A stretch of DNA of 64,000 nucleotides from Anaerolineae bacterium. Its GTDB lineage: Bacteria; Chloroflexota; Anaerolineae; Aggregatilineales; Phototrophicaceae. Shown here piece after piece: positions 36,755 to 45,363 of this stretch (within the stretch, counting starts at the first letter, position 1; each line of letters starts with the position of its first letter). The notes beneath the pieces were generated by a model, which was not told the origin of the DNA, made no database searches, and was given only the letters and a program-made list of their open reading frames with translations. Both the position numbers and the translations under genes were made by a program. The stretch is taken from NCBI GenBank assembly GCA_022824565.1, contig JAJDZQ010000009.1:46174-110173 (forward strand), read 5' to 3'.

Positions 36755-37895
36755 CCCGCCCGGCGCAGAGACGGCGGCAGCGCGTTTTGCCCATGTCATC
36801 GGCTGGGGCATGGCCGTGCCCGAGCAGGTCATGACCAATGACGATATCGCCGCTTTCGTCGAAACCAACGACGATTGGATTTTCACGCGGACCGGCATCC
36901 GCCAGCGATATATCGCGCATGAAGCCGAATCGACGGCCACCCTGGCATACAATGCAGCGCGACAGGCGCTGGAAGTCGCGGATATTTTGCCGACTGATTT
37001 GGACTTGATCATCGTCGCCACGTCAACCGCCGAGAACATCTTTCCCAGCACAGCCAGCCAGGTGCAGGATTGGCTGAATGCGAGCGAGGCTGGCGCATTT
37101 GATTTGAGCGCAGCCTGTTCGGGCTTTGTGTATGCTCTTCAGCTGGCGGCCGATTCGATTCGCGCTGGTTCGATCACCTCGGCCTTGGTGATCGGCGCGG
37201 AAACCATGAGCCGCATCATCGACTGGACCGACCGCAGCACTTGCATCCTCTTTGGCGATGGCGCCGGCGCGGTAGTCTTGCGCGCCAGCGATGCGCCAGG
37301 TGGCGTGCTGTCCAGCGTGCTTCGCTCCGATGGCGCCGGGGCAGATTTGCTGGCCGTCCCCAGCGTCGGCAGCATCGATGCCAAGGACTCGCCGGCCGGC
37401 GCCAACGGCAATCAATTCTACAAGATCAGCATGGCGGGCGGCGAGGTGTTCAAGTTTGCCACGCGCGTCGTCAGCGACAGCATCGAACAAGCCTGCCGGC
37501 TGGCCGAAGTCAAAGTCGAAGACATCGATCTGGTTGTTCCGCATCAAGCCAATCGGCGCATATTGAAGGCGGCGGCTCGCAAGCTGGGCATCGACATCGC
37601 CAAGTTCATGAGCAATGTCGAGCAGTATGGCAATACTTCGGCAGCCTCGATACCCATCGCTTTGTGCGAAGCTATCGAACAGCGGCGCATACACAACCGC
37701 GATCATATTGCGCTGGTCGGCTTTGGCGGCGGCTTGACCTGGGCGTCCATGATCATCCGCTGGGGAGTGCCCAAACCCAGCGAGCAGCACGGATCGCTCA
37801 TCAAACGTCAACAGCGGCATGTGCAATATCGCATTGCCAGGCTGCGGCGTTTGCGGCGGCGGGTGGCGCGGCGCTTGCAATCCAGCAGCTTTTAG
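36741..37895 (+). CDS. fabH: 3-oxoacyl-ACP synthase III
   Basis: Initiates fatty-acid synthesis by condensing acyl-CoA with malonyl-ACP. The catalytic Cys is in LSAACSGFVYAL, His in DLVVPHQANRRIL and Asn in QYGNTSAASIPIAL. 384 residues, longer than the usual 320-330 because of a short N-terminal tail and a basic, Arg-rich C-terminal tail of about 45 residues. ATG at 36741 lies inside the end of fabF without a clear ribosome site, so coupling is likely; the exact start is uncertain. It converges on the next gene with a four-base stop overlap (TTAG). Confidence 0.9.
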   Translation: MAQSSPPGAETAAARFAHVIGWGMAVPEQVMTNDDIAAFVETNDDWIFTRTGIRQRYIAHEAESTATLAYNAARQALEVADILPTDLDLIIVATSTAENIFPSTASQVQDWLNASEAGAFDLSAACSGFVYALQLAADSIRAGSITSALVIGAETMSRIIDWTDRSTCILFGDGAGAVVLRASDAPGGVLSSVLRSDGAGADLLAVPSVGSIDAKDSPAGANGNQFYKISMAGGEVFKFATRVVSDSIEQACRLAEVKVEDIDLVVPHQANRRILKAAARKLGIDIAKFMSNVEQYGNTSAASIPIALCEAIEQRRIHNRDHIALVGFGGGLTWASMIIRWGVPKPSEQHGSLIKRQQRHVQYRIARLRRLRRRVARRLQSSSF

Positions 37896-38683
37896 CTGGC
37901 CGGCGTGATGGTCGGCAATGGATCGCTGATGTAGATGTGCACCAGACAGTGCGCTTGCAAGCTGTTGGTGATATCAAAGACCATCAAGCGAAACTGATAT
38001 TCGCCCGCTTCATAACCCGCCGGCACAAATTGGCTGAACTCCGCGCGCTCCCGCACTTCCACGGCTTGGTCGGCAATCACTTGAAATGCGCCCAATGTAC
38101 TCGCCCCGCTGATTTCTAATGTGGCGTAGGAAAACTGATCGGCATAGAGCGTGCCAACCACAGGGATTGGCTGGAAGACGCGCATGCCATTGCCCGGCAC
38201 TTGCAGCTGGGCTTGCGGAGAGTCGCAGCCACTGGGCGGGTCGGACGGGATAATCGTGCCGACTGGCGTGGGTGTGGGCAGGGGTGTAGCGCGAATTTGG
38301 GCAACCTGGTCGGCCGAGCGCGGCAGCGGCACAGGCTCTATGCCCAGATTCGCAGCTGGCTGGCCCGGCACTGGCGTCTCGAAGGTGTCGAATTCTGCAG
38401 CTACTTCGGCAACCAGCGCATCGATTTGCTGGTCGCGCAGTAGCTCGGGCACAATCACGGCTTGCACGCCAGCCAGGATGATGGCGAGTTCCAGCAGCAG
38501 GATGACGGCGGTGAGCGCATTTTGCCGGCGATAGCGTGCCAGGTCGCGCTCCAGCTCGAAGTATGACGAACGCAGTTCTGCGCCATGCACGAGGACGCGG
38601 CGCAGCGAATACAAGATGCCAGCCGCCAACAGAAAATAGATGCCAATGGCGACTTGATCAATCAGCGCGACAAAGCCAATCAT
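37892..38683 (-). CDS. Membrane protein of unknown function, coupled to PNP
   Basis: 263 residues. Two N-terminal hydrophobic segments (about 3-27 and 55-82) enclose a short basic cytoplasmic loop with RRVLVHGAELRSSYFELERDLARYRR. The rest is predicted outside the membrane, with a Pro/Thr linker (ATPLPTPTPVGTIIPSDPP) and a beta-rich domain (about 160-255) with a conserved-looking GEYQFRLMVFDI. ATG at 38683 overlaps the phosphorylase stop by four bases (ATGA). No family recognised. Confidence 0.65.
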   Translation of the reverse strand: MIGFVALIDQVAIGIYFLLAAGILYSLRRVLVHGAELRSSYFELERDLARYRRQNALTAVILLLELAIILAGVQAVIVPELLRDQQIDALVAEVAAEFDTFETPVPGQPAANLGIEPVPLPRSADQVAQIRATPLPTPTPVGTIIPSDPPSGCDSPQAQLQVPGNGMRVFQPIPVVGTLYADQFSYATLEISGASTLGAFQVIADQAVEVRERAEFSQFVPAGYEAGEYQFRLMVFDITNSLQAHCLVHIYISDPLPTITPAS

Positions 38684-39519
38684 GGCGGAAAGTCGTTCAG
38701 CACGCCCTTTAGGGTGGTGGTCAGCCTTGGCACGATGATCTCGCCCGCTTCCAGCACTTCCTGGTGATTGGTTTCCAAATCGCCATCGACCTGGTCGATA
38801 GCGCAATTGGTGATGCCCGAGAAGGCCAGAACGCGCAGGCCAGCGTGCCGCGCAACCAGCACCTCATGCGTGGTCGACATGCCGACTGCGTCTGCGCCCC
38901 AAGCCCGCAGCATGCGGATCTCGGCGGGCGTCTCGAATGCCGGTCCTGAAAGTGAGCAATACACGCCGCTGTATAAGGGGATGTTGTGCCGGGCAGCCAC
39001 CTGCAGGGCTTTTTCTCGCAAAGGGCGATCGTAGGCCTGCGCCAAGCCAACAAATCGCACGCCCAAGGCTTCATCGTTGGCGCCCATCAGCGGGTTCGCC
39101 CCCACCATGCCCGGCAGGTTGATGTGGTCTGCCAGCAGCATCAAATCGCCAACCTGGTATGCCTTGTTGATGCCGCCAGCCGCGTTGGTCAAGATGACAG
39201 TGTGCAGGCCCAGCGCTTTCATCACGCGGATGGGGAATGTCACCTGCTGCATGCTGTAGCCTTCGTAGAAATGGGCTCGGCCTTGCATGACAGCGACAAC
39301 CTGCCCTTCCAGCCCGCCGATAACCAGATTGCCCCGATGCCCGTGCACGGTCGCAGCTGGCCAACCTGGAATCTCTGCATAGGGGATGACGGTGCGTCGC
39401 TGGAGCTCGTCAGCCAGCTTGCCCAGCCCAGAGCCCAGCACCAGGCCAATCTGCGGCTGAATCGTCAGGCGGCCGAGGATGGCATCGGCTGCCCTTTGGT
39501 AGTCGTCGCTTGTGAACAT
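38680..39519 (-). CDS. punA: Purine nucleoside phosphorylase (trimeric type I)
   Basis: Splits purine nucleosides with phosphate to base and ribose-1-phosphate. 279 residues. Phosphate-binding GLVLGSGLG (about 26-34) and VHGHRGN are present, then GRAHFYEGYS, the substrate motif AGGINKAYQVGD and the PNP signature SGPAFETPAEIRML; VGMSTTHEVLVARHAGLRVLAFSGITN ends the core. It would supply guanine and hypoxanthine to the xanthine-dehydrogenase-type genes in the cluster that begins at 41726 (inference). Followed by the coupled two-TM protein. Confidence 0.93.
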   Translation of the reverse strand: MFTSDDYQRAADAILGRLTIQPQIGLVLGSGLGKLADELQRRTVIPYAEIPGWPAATVHGHRGNLVIGGLEGQVVAVMQGRAHFYEGYSMQQVTFPIRVMKALGLHTVILTNAAGGINKAYQVGDLMLLADHINLPGMVGANPLMGANDEALGVRFVGLAQAYDRPLREKALQVAARHNIPLYSGVYCSLSGPAFETPAEIRMLRAWGADAVGMSTTHEVLVARHAGLRVLAFSGITNCAIDQVDGDLETNHQEVLEAGEIIVPRLTTTLKGVLNDFPP

Positions 39520-39542
39520 CGTCTGCCCTTTGGCACAACGAC

Positions 39543-39551
39543 ATCATAGCA
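39543..39551 (-). promoter_or_regulatory. Extended -10 promoter of PNP gene
   Basis: On the minus strand TGCTATGAT (TGn plus TATGAT, 39543-39548), 23 bases before the ATG; -35 unclear. Confidence 0.4.
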
Positions 39552-39569
39552 CAAGCTGCTGGTTCTCGG

Positions 39570-39575
39570 TATAAT
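39570..39575 (+). promoter_or_regulatory. -10 box upstream of K+ channel gene
   Basis: Perfect TATAAT, about 100 bases before the TTG start; -35 is weak. Confidence 0.35.
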
Positions 39576-39674
39576 TTGGGCAGCGGCATTTTGGAATCCG
39601 CGCGCGAGCCAGGCACAGCTGCCGCAGAACAACCTCATGATAGCCGAATTGCCCAGACAGGGTGGGATTGACAT

Positions 39675-41729
39675 TTGAACGACATCCGCAGGCAATTTCG
39701 TGCCGCCACCATTTTGATTCTCATCGTGATCCCCGTGGGCATACTCGGCTATGTGCTGATTGAAGGCCGACCGTGGTTCGAGGCTATCTACCTGACCATC
39801 ATCACGCTGACAACCATTGGCTTTGGCGATATCGTCCCCACGACGCCACTGGGGCGGCTGTTTACGCTGGCGCTTATCTTTACCGGGTTGAGCGCGCTGG
39901 CATTCTTTCTGTCATCGTCGTTCGCCCTGCTCTTCAGCGCCGAAGCCATGGCGCGCCGCCGACAGATGCGCAACAAACGCAAAATCGGCAGGCTGAGCAA
40001 TCATTACATCATTTGCGGAAGTGGCGAAATGGTCGACAAGACCATCGGCTATGTCTTGAATGGCGCTCGCATCCGCCGCAAACAATATCAGGATATCCGC
40101 TTCCAGCCCATTGAAGCCCGGCTACGGCGCATTCCTGGCGGCGCACAAGGACTGAACGGCTTGATGCGCAGGCTATTCGCGCTTTACCTGCAGCTCTTTC
40201 ATGACCAAACCACCTTGCTCGATCTTCTCGTGGTGGTTACCGAAGACAGCGACTATGCCGAACATCTGCGCAGCGCCGGCATCCTGGTTATTGGTGGCGA
40301 CCCATCGGACGACGACATGCTGCTGGCGGCCGGGGTCGCCCGCGCCCGCGCCATGATCGTCATGCTCGACCAAGACGCGGAGAACCTGCTGACTGTCTTG
40401 AGCGCGCGCAACCTGAACTCGCGCCTGTACATCACCGCCGATGTGGTAGAAGACAGACTGAGGCTCAAGATGATCAAAGCTGGCGCCAATGTGGTGCTTG
40501 CGCCCTATGAAGTTGCCTCGCAATTTCTCAACAGCGCCACACTGCGGCCCGCTGTCAACGACTTCTTCAACAGCATCCTCTTCGACCAAGAGACGCAACA
40601 TCAGATCACGCAGTTGGAATTGGAAGCCGGCTCGCCCTGGATCGGCAAGCGCATCAGCGATTTGCATCTGGCTGAGCAATATGATGCTGGCGTCATCGGC
40701 ATACGTTTGGAAACAGCCACCTTTTTGCATTCTCCAGACAGCAGCCGCGTCTTGCAAGAAGACGAGATCTTGCTGTGCGTGGCACCAGGACCGATGATCC
40801 CGCTGCTGCAAGGCGAATGTCTGCCCAAGGGCAGAAACGAAATGCGCTTCGCCACTTTCCAGCGGCTGGTGCAATCACGCGAGTCGAAGCAGCTCGACCA
40901 GCTGCTCAGCCTGGATGAGAGCGAAAGAGCCGTCCAGGATATGGCGAAACACTTCGTCATCTGCGGCGATGACCACATCATCGAGAGCGCCGTCCGTTTT
41001 CTCGATCCGGCGCGCCCATTTGTCTTGCTGACGAACGACGCGGCGTTGGCAGAGGGCTGGCAAGCGCGTGGCTTCCGCGTCATTTTGGGCGATTCCACCC
41101 ACGACCGTGTCTTGCGCAAAGCTGGCGTCGAACGCGCCCAAGCCATCATGATCTCCATGCGCGACCGGGCTGCGGCCGTCTTGACTGTGCTGTCATCGCG
41201 CAGCATCAGCAAGTCGCTGCTGATTTCGGTTACAGCCACCACCGATGACATGATCGACAAGTTGTGGCGGTCGGGCGCAGACCGGGTCGTCAGCCCTTTC
41301 CATGTCGCCGCCCAACTTGTGCTGCTGTCTACGACCCGCCCAGAGATCGCCGAATTCTTGCAGCATGTGCTCTACAATGAACAGACGCAACTGGAAACGG
41401 CGGAATTTTATATGGAAGACGATTCGCCCTGGATCGGCAAGACCTTGCGACAGCTCTCGTTAGCCGACCGCTACCAGGCTGGTGTCATCGGCATACGCAG
41501 AGCCAAAAGCGCGCAGTATGTCTATGCGCCGCCTCTCAATCAAGTGGTGCAGCCCTACGAGGTGCTGATCGTGATTACGCCCATGCGCTACTTTGACAAA
41601 ATGCGCGAGGAAGCCAGCGGGCCTATCAATCGCAGACCCGTCACATTGCGTCTGCAATTCGACGCCAAAGCCAGCGGCAGCCAGTCGCGCGATATGCTGC
41701 GAGAATTGCTCGAGCAGCAAGACAGCTAG
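39675..41729 (+). CDS. Potassium channel with two RCK (TrkA-N/TrkA-C) units
   Basis: 684 residues, inner membrane. TM1 is about residues 9-28, the pore loop holds the selectivity filter TTIGFGD (46-52), and TM2 is about 62-87. Then two cytosolic RCK units follow: NHYIICGSGEMVDK (about 109-122) and KHFVICGDDHIIES, each with a TrkA_C part (SPWIGKRISDLHLAEQYDAGVIGI; SPWIGKTLRQLSLADRYQAGVIGI). The first Rossmann half has a basic insert of about 55 residues (128-183). TTG at 39675 has AGGGTGGGA upstream. Four-base stop overlap (CTAG) with the convergent gene. Confidence 0.9.
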   Translation: MNDIRRQFRAATILILIVIPVGILGYVLIEGRPWFEAIYLTIITLTTIGFGDIVPTTPLGRLFTLALIFTGLSALAFFLSSSFALLFSAEAMARRRQMRNKRKIGRLSNHYIICGSGEMVDKTIGYVLNGARIRRKQYQDIRFQPIEARLRRIPGGAQGLNGLMRRLFALYLQLFHDQTTLLDLLVVVTEDSDYAEHLRSAGILVIGGDPSDDDMLLAAGVARARAMIVMLDQDAENLLTVLSARNLNSRLYITADVVEDRLRLKMIKAGANVVLAPYEVASQFLNSATLRPAVNDFFNSILFDQETQHQITQLELEAGSPWIGKRISDLHLAEQYDAGVIGIRLETATFLHSPDSSRVLQEDEILLCVAPGPMIPLLQGECLPKGRNEMRFATFQRLVQSRESKQLDQLLSLDESERAVQDMAKHFVICGDDHIIESAVRFLDPARPFVLLTNDAALAEGWQARGFRVILGDSTHDRVLRKAGVERAQAIMISMRDRAAAVLTVLSSRSISKSLLISVTATTDDMIDKLWRSGADRVVSPFHVAAQLVLLSTTRPEIAEFLQHVLYNEQTQLETAEFYMEDDSPWIGKTLRQLSLADRYQAGVIGIRRAKSAQYVYAPPLNQVVQPYEVLIVITPMRYFDKMREEASGPINRRPVTLRLQFDAKASGSQSRDMLRELLEQQDS

Positions 41730-43024
41730 CGCGCCTGCGACCACAACAGCCTTTGAGCCGTTGCCAGGTCCCCGGCCGTGGGCACAGCAAACCCGGTCTG
41801 TTGGTCGAGCACAGCGCAACGGTCATGGAAGTGCTGGACTATCGCGCCCAGGCTGTCCCCGCGTGGCAGCGCAGCGATGTCTGCCCAGTATCGCCGACCG
41901 ACGATGGCCGATGCGCTTTCAGCCAGGCCAGCGCCGGCAACGATGAACTCGCCATCGCCACGCGCATAGGCAGTCAGCAGTTGATAGATACATTTTGGAG
42001 TCAAGCAATTGCCCTGAGCAGGCACGACCAGCGCCGCAGCGACATGGGCTGGCAGCGCGCGGAATCCTGCTGCCAAGGCAGAGACTGCGCCACCCTGGCG
42101 AAAGCGCCTGTCGTGAATGGTCGTTGCGCCCAGCGGCTTCAAAATAGCGCGCACTTGGGCAGCGCCTGCGCCGGTAACGACCCGGATGTGGTCGATCCGC
42201 GAGCGCATCAGTTGTTCGGTTGTCTGGGCAACAGTTCGGGCCGCGCTCTCTGCCAGCACGACCGCGCCGACAGCCCGCTGCAGTTCGCCGACTGGTTCAA
42301 GTCCCCGCACCGAGCCCATCGCCACGCCATGCACGCGCGGGCTTTGCAAACACAAGCGCGCGATCAACCTGGCACGGCCGCGAACATAGCCGCGCGCCGG
42401 CACCTGGTTCAGATACACCACGACTCGCGCCGATTTGGGCACGCCGCGCAAGCCCAGGGTTTCGTCTCGCAACACCTGCGCCAGCCAAGCCGACTTCACC
42501 GGCGAATTCCACGCGAAGCCATACCGATCGATCATCGCGGCCGGGTTGTAGACATGCGCTTCATCCAGCGGGGCACCCAGCGCGCTCAATGAGGCCACCG
42601 GCACCACCAGCGAGGTTTCCAGTGGGATTTGCGGCTCATCGGCGCGGGGAGCTTTGAATGGCAAGCCAGCCGCATCATCGGCTTCGACCAGCAAAATGTC
42701 GGAATCCACGCGGTCCAGCAGGTCGCGCGTCCATGCAAGCGGCGGACCATACACAGCGCCAGCGCGGATATCGTCATGCAGCAGCACAAACTGATCTTCG
42801 GTCAGCGCCTGCGAGATGGCGCGCGCAGAGACGCGGCAGGAGATGGCTCGTGGGAAAAGCGACAGCTGATCGGTCGCCAACCGCGATGTCGTGGTCGCCA
42901 GCACGCGCCAGCCCGCCTCGGCCAGTTCATAACCCAGGCCAACCAGCAAGGAAGACTTGCCGCCAGCGCCGATAAAAGCGACGACATCGCCCGGGACAAC
43001 GCCAAATGCTTTTTGCAACTGCAT
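41726..43024 (-). CDS. YqeC-MocA fusion, accessory protein of Mo hydroxylase
   Basis: 432 residues. Residues 1-235 match the YqeC family found with selenium-dependent molybdenum hydroxylases: P-loop GAGGKSSLL (19-27), VLATTTSR and LLVEADDAAGLPFKAP. Residues about 250-430 resemble MocA (MoCo cytidylyltransferase), but the CTP loop LAAGxSxRMGxxK reads LAESAARTVAQ (257-267) and the DxP/DQP metal motif reads AQGN (336-339), so catalysis is probably lost. Last gene of the long minus-strand cluster, downstream of the Mo subunit. Probable role: insertion or storage of a modified cofactor (inference). Confidence 0.8.
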   Translation of the reverse strand: MQLQKAFGVVPGDVVAFIGAGGKSSLLVGLGYELAEAGWRVLATTTSRLATDQLSLFPRAISCRVSARAISQALTEDQFVLLHDDIRAGAVYGPPLAWTRDLLDRVDSDILLVEADDAAGLPFKAPRADEPQIPLETSLVVPVASLSALGAPLDEAHVYNPAAMIDRYGFAWNSPVKSAWLAQVLRDETLGLRGVPKSARVVVYLNQVPARGYVRGRARLIARLCLQSPRVHGVAMGSVRGLEPVGELQRAVGAVVLAESAARTVAQTTEQLMRSRIDHIRVVTGAGAAQVRAILKPLGATTIHDRRFRQGGAVSALAAGFRALPAHVAAALVVPAQGNCLTPKCIYQLLTAYARGDGEFIVAGAGLAESASAIVGRRYWADIAALPRGDSLGAIVQHFHDRCAVLDQQTGFAVPTAGDLATAQRLLWSQAR

Positions 43025-43112
43025 ACGCGGCCTGGCTCCTGCCGTAGGAACTCGCTGGCTAGTCCAGCTTGGACAGTCGCAATGATAACATGAAATGGGC
43101 TGGCAGGCGCGT

Positions 43113-45338
43113 TTAGACCTCGCCTATCCCGGCCGCGCGCAAGGCGGCCACGACCTTCTGGGCGGTGAATGGCTGCGAGTCGATCCAGACGCCGGTCGCA
43201 GCATATATCGCCGCGGCAATAGCGGGCGCCAAAGGCAAGAAAGGCATTTCTGCCATGCCACGCGCGCCCCAGGGACCAATCGGGTCGGGATACTCCAGCA
43301 CGACCGACTTGACGCGTGGCGGCACATCCAGCGATGTCGGGATCAAATAAGTCGACAAATAGGGATTCAATATGCGCCCATCACGAGAAACGAGGTATTC
43401 CATCAGCGCATAGCCTTGCGCCTGGACGATCGCGCCTTCAATTTGCCCTTCAAGCTGCTGCCGGTTGATGACCTTGCCAACATCGTTGGCGCAGACGACT
43501 TCCAGCAATTGCACCTGCCCGGTTTCAATATCGACTTCTACCTCGACAGCCTCGGCGACATACCCATACGCGAAGTTGGGCTCGGCATAACCCGTCTGCG
43601 GGTCGAATGGCGTCGTCTCGGGCGGATGATACATGAACTCGGCTTTGGCGGGGCGCTCTTCATCCTGCCACTTGCGCAGGGCGAGTTCAGCCGCGCCGCG
43701 AATGGCATTGCCCGACATGAACGACAGGCGCGATGCCGAAGCGCTGCCCGATGAGCCCGATGTTGCCGTATCAGAAGCGACCAGCTGCACGCGCTCGAAA
43801 GAGACGCCCACCGCGTCAGCCGCCATCTGCATCAATGCCGTGTGCGCTCCCTGCCCCACATCTGCGCCAGCATGGTACAAAATGACGCGCTCAATCTCGG
43901 CGCTGCCCCACAGTTCAATGCCCGCCCAGCAATGCTCTGGAAAGCCAAAGCTGAAGCCGACATTTTTGAAGCCTCCAGCCAAGCCGCGTCCACGCCGTTT
44001 GCTGCTGTCGGACGGGGCGACAGGCGCTTGCAACTGCCAGCCCGCTTCTCCCTGCCGCCACCACGATTCGGCTCCGCAGGCTGCAAACACTTGTGGCATG
44101 CTGACGCCGGGCGGGAATGGCGTACCCACCGAACCCAGGCTGCCCTCGCCAATGCTGTTCTTCAGGCGGATCTCCAGCGGATCCATGTTCAGCGCCGCCG
44201 CCAGCCGGTTCATCTGCCCTTCTGCCGCCAGCAAAGCCTGGGGAGCGCCGAAACCGCGAAATGCGCCAGACGGGATGTTGTTGGTGTAGACGGCGTAGCT
44301 ATCGATATGAATATTCTCGACTTCGTAAGCGCCGCTGACAGTCAAATGCGCGTTGCCCAGCACTTTGTTGGATGTGTAATTATAGGCGCCGGCATCGCCG
44401 ATGACTTCGCACTCCATGGCGGTGAGCAGGCCTTCGCGGGTCGCCCCCCACTTCGCCCGCACTTTGATTGGATGCCGTTTGTGGTGGTAGCGAATGGATT
44501 CTTCACGATTCCACTGGATTTTGACCGGGCGGCGCAAGTTCCAGGCCGCCAGCGCCAGCACAATTTGCACGGACATATCTTCGCGCCCGCCGAAGGCCCC
44601 GCCGATCGCCGGGTAAATCACGCGCACCTGCTCGGGCGGCAGGTCCAGCGCATGATATATCTGCTCCTGGTCTTCGTGCGTCCATTGTCCAGCCACGACG
44701 ACGGTCACGCGCTCGGCTTCGTCGATATAGCCCAGGCCAGCCTCGGGCTGCAAGTAGGCATGTTCTTGCCAGGTTGTTTCGTATACGGCTTCGACGACGA
44801 CATCCGCCGCTCGCCAGCCAGCCGCCATATCGCCCCTGCGGATGCGATAACGCGCCACCAGGTTGTCCGCGCAGTCGGGGTGCAGCTGTGGCGCAGCTGC
44901 CAGCATAGCCGCTTCGGCATCAAACACAGCGGGCAAATCTTCGTACTGCACCTGGATTAACGCGATGGCTTGCTCGGCGATCGCATCGGTCTCGGCGACA
45001 ACCACCGCCAGCATATCCATATAACAGCGGACGACATCTGTCCCGGCTTTGTCGCCACCCGGTCCACAGAGCACCGGCTGGTCTTTGATGACCAAGCCAT
45101 ATTCATTGACTGGCACATCGAGGCTGGTGAAGACGCGCACAACGCCGGGCAGCGCCTCGGCAGCGGCCACATCGACAGCGACCACGCGGGCATGGGCGCG
45201 CTCGCTGAACTTGATGCGCATCCACAGTTGCCCTTCGATGTCAATATCGCCGGGATAGCGCGTTTCGCCGGTTACTTTGCCGCGCGCGTCGATGCGTTTG
45301 ACCGATTCGCCGATGACAGAGCCTGCTTCTGCTGACAC
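43113..45338 (-). CDS. Xanthine dehydrogenase-type molybdopterin-binding subunit
   Basis: 741 residues. The aldehyde oxidase/xanthine dehydrogenase hammerhead domain (VTGETRYPGDIDIEGQLWMR) comes first. The MoCo domains follow: GGAFGGREDMSVQ, FRGFGAPQALLAAEGQMNRLA, GADVGQGAHTALMQMAADA and SGSSGSASASR. The catalytic Glu should be in GARGMAEMPFLPLAP near the C-terminus. GTG at 45338 has AGGGG upstream and precedes the motif IGESVKRIDARGKVTG; upstream in-frame sequence is poorly like the family. Hydroxylates purines or related N-heterocycles (by family; substrate not proven). Confidence 0.9.
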   Translation of the reverse strand: MSAEAGSVIGESVKRIDARGKVTGETRYPGDIDIEGQLWMRIKFSERAHARVVAVDVAAAEALPGVVRVFTSLDVPVNEYGLVIKDQPVLCGPGGDKAGTDVVRCYMDMLAVVVAETDAIAEQAIALIQVQYEDLPAVFDAEAAMLAAAPQLHPDCADNLVARYRIRRGDMAAGWRAADVVVEAVYETTWQEHAYLQPEAGLGYIDEAERVTVVVAGQWTHEDQEQIYHALDLPPEQVRVIYPAIGGAFGGREDMSVQIVLALAAWNLRRPVKIQWNREESIRYHHKRHPIKVRAKWGATREGLLTAMECEVIGDAGAYNYTSNKVLGNAHLTVSGAYEVENIHIDSYAVYTNNIPSGAFRGFGAPQALLAAEGQMNRLAAALNMDPLEIRLKNSIGEGSLGSVGTPFPPGVSMPQVFAACGAESWWRQGEAGWQLQAPVAPSDSSKRRGRGLAGGFKNVGFSFGFPEHCWAGIELWGSAEIERVILYHAGADVGQGAHTALMQMAADAVGVSFERVQLVASDTATSGSSGSASASRLSFMSGNAIRGAAELALRKWQDEERPAKAEFMYHPPETTPFDPQTGYAEPNFAYGYVAEAVEVEVDIETGQVQLLEVVCANDVGKVINRQQLEGQIEGAIVQAQGYALMEYLVSRDGRILNPYLSTYLIPTSLDVPPRVKSVVLEYPDPIGPWGARGMAEMPFLPLAPAIAAAIYAATGVWIDSQPFTAQKVVAALRAAGIGEV

Positions 45339-45363
45339 GAGACTTGCCCCTTTGTGGTTTTTG

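Noticed and set aside
43113..45338. CO dehydrogenase large subunit
   Set aside because: Same superfamily, but the CoxL active-site loop with AYRCSFR-type cysteine was not seen; FRGFGAPQ and purine-cluster neighbours favour the xanthine dehydrogenase type.
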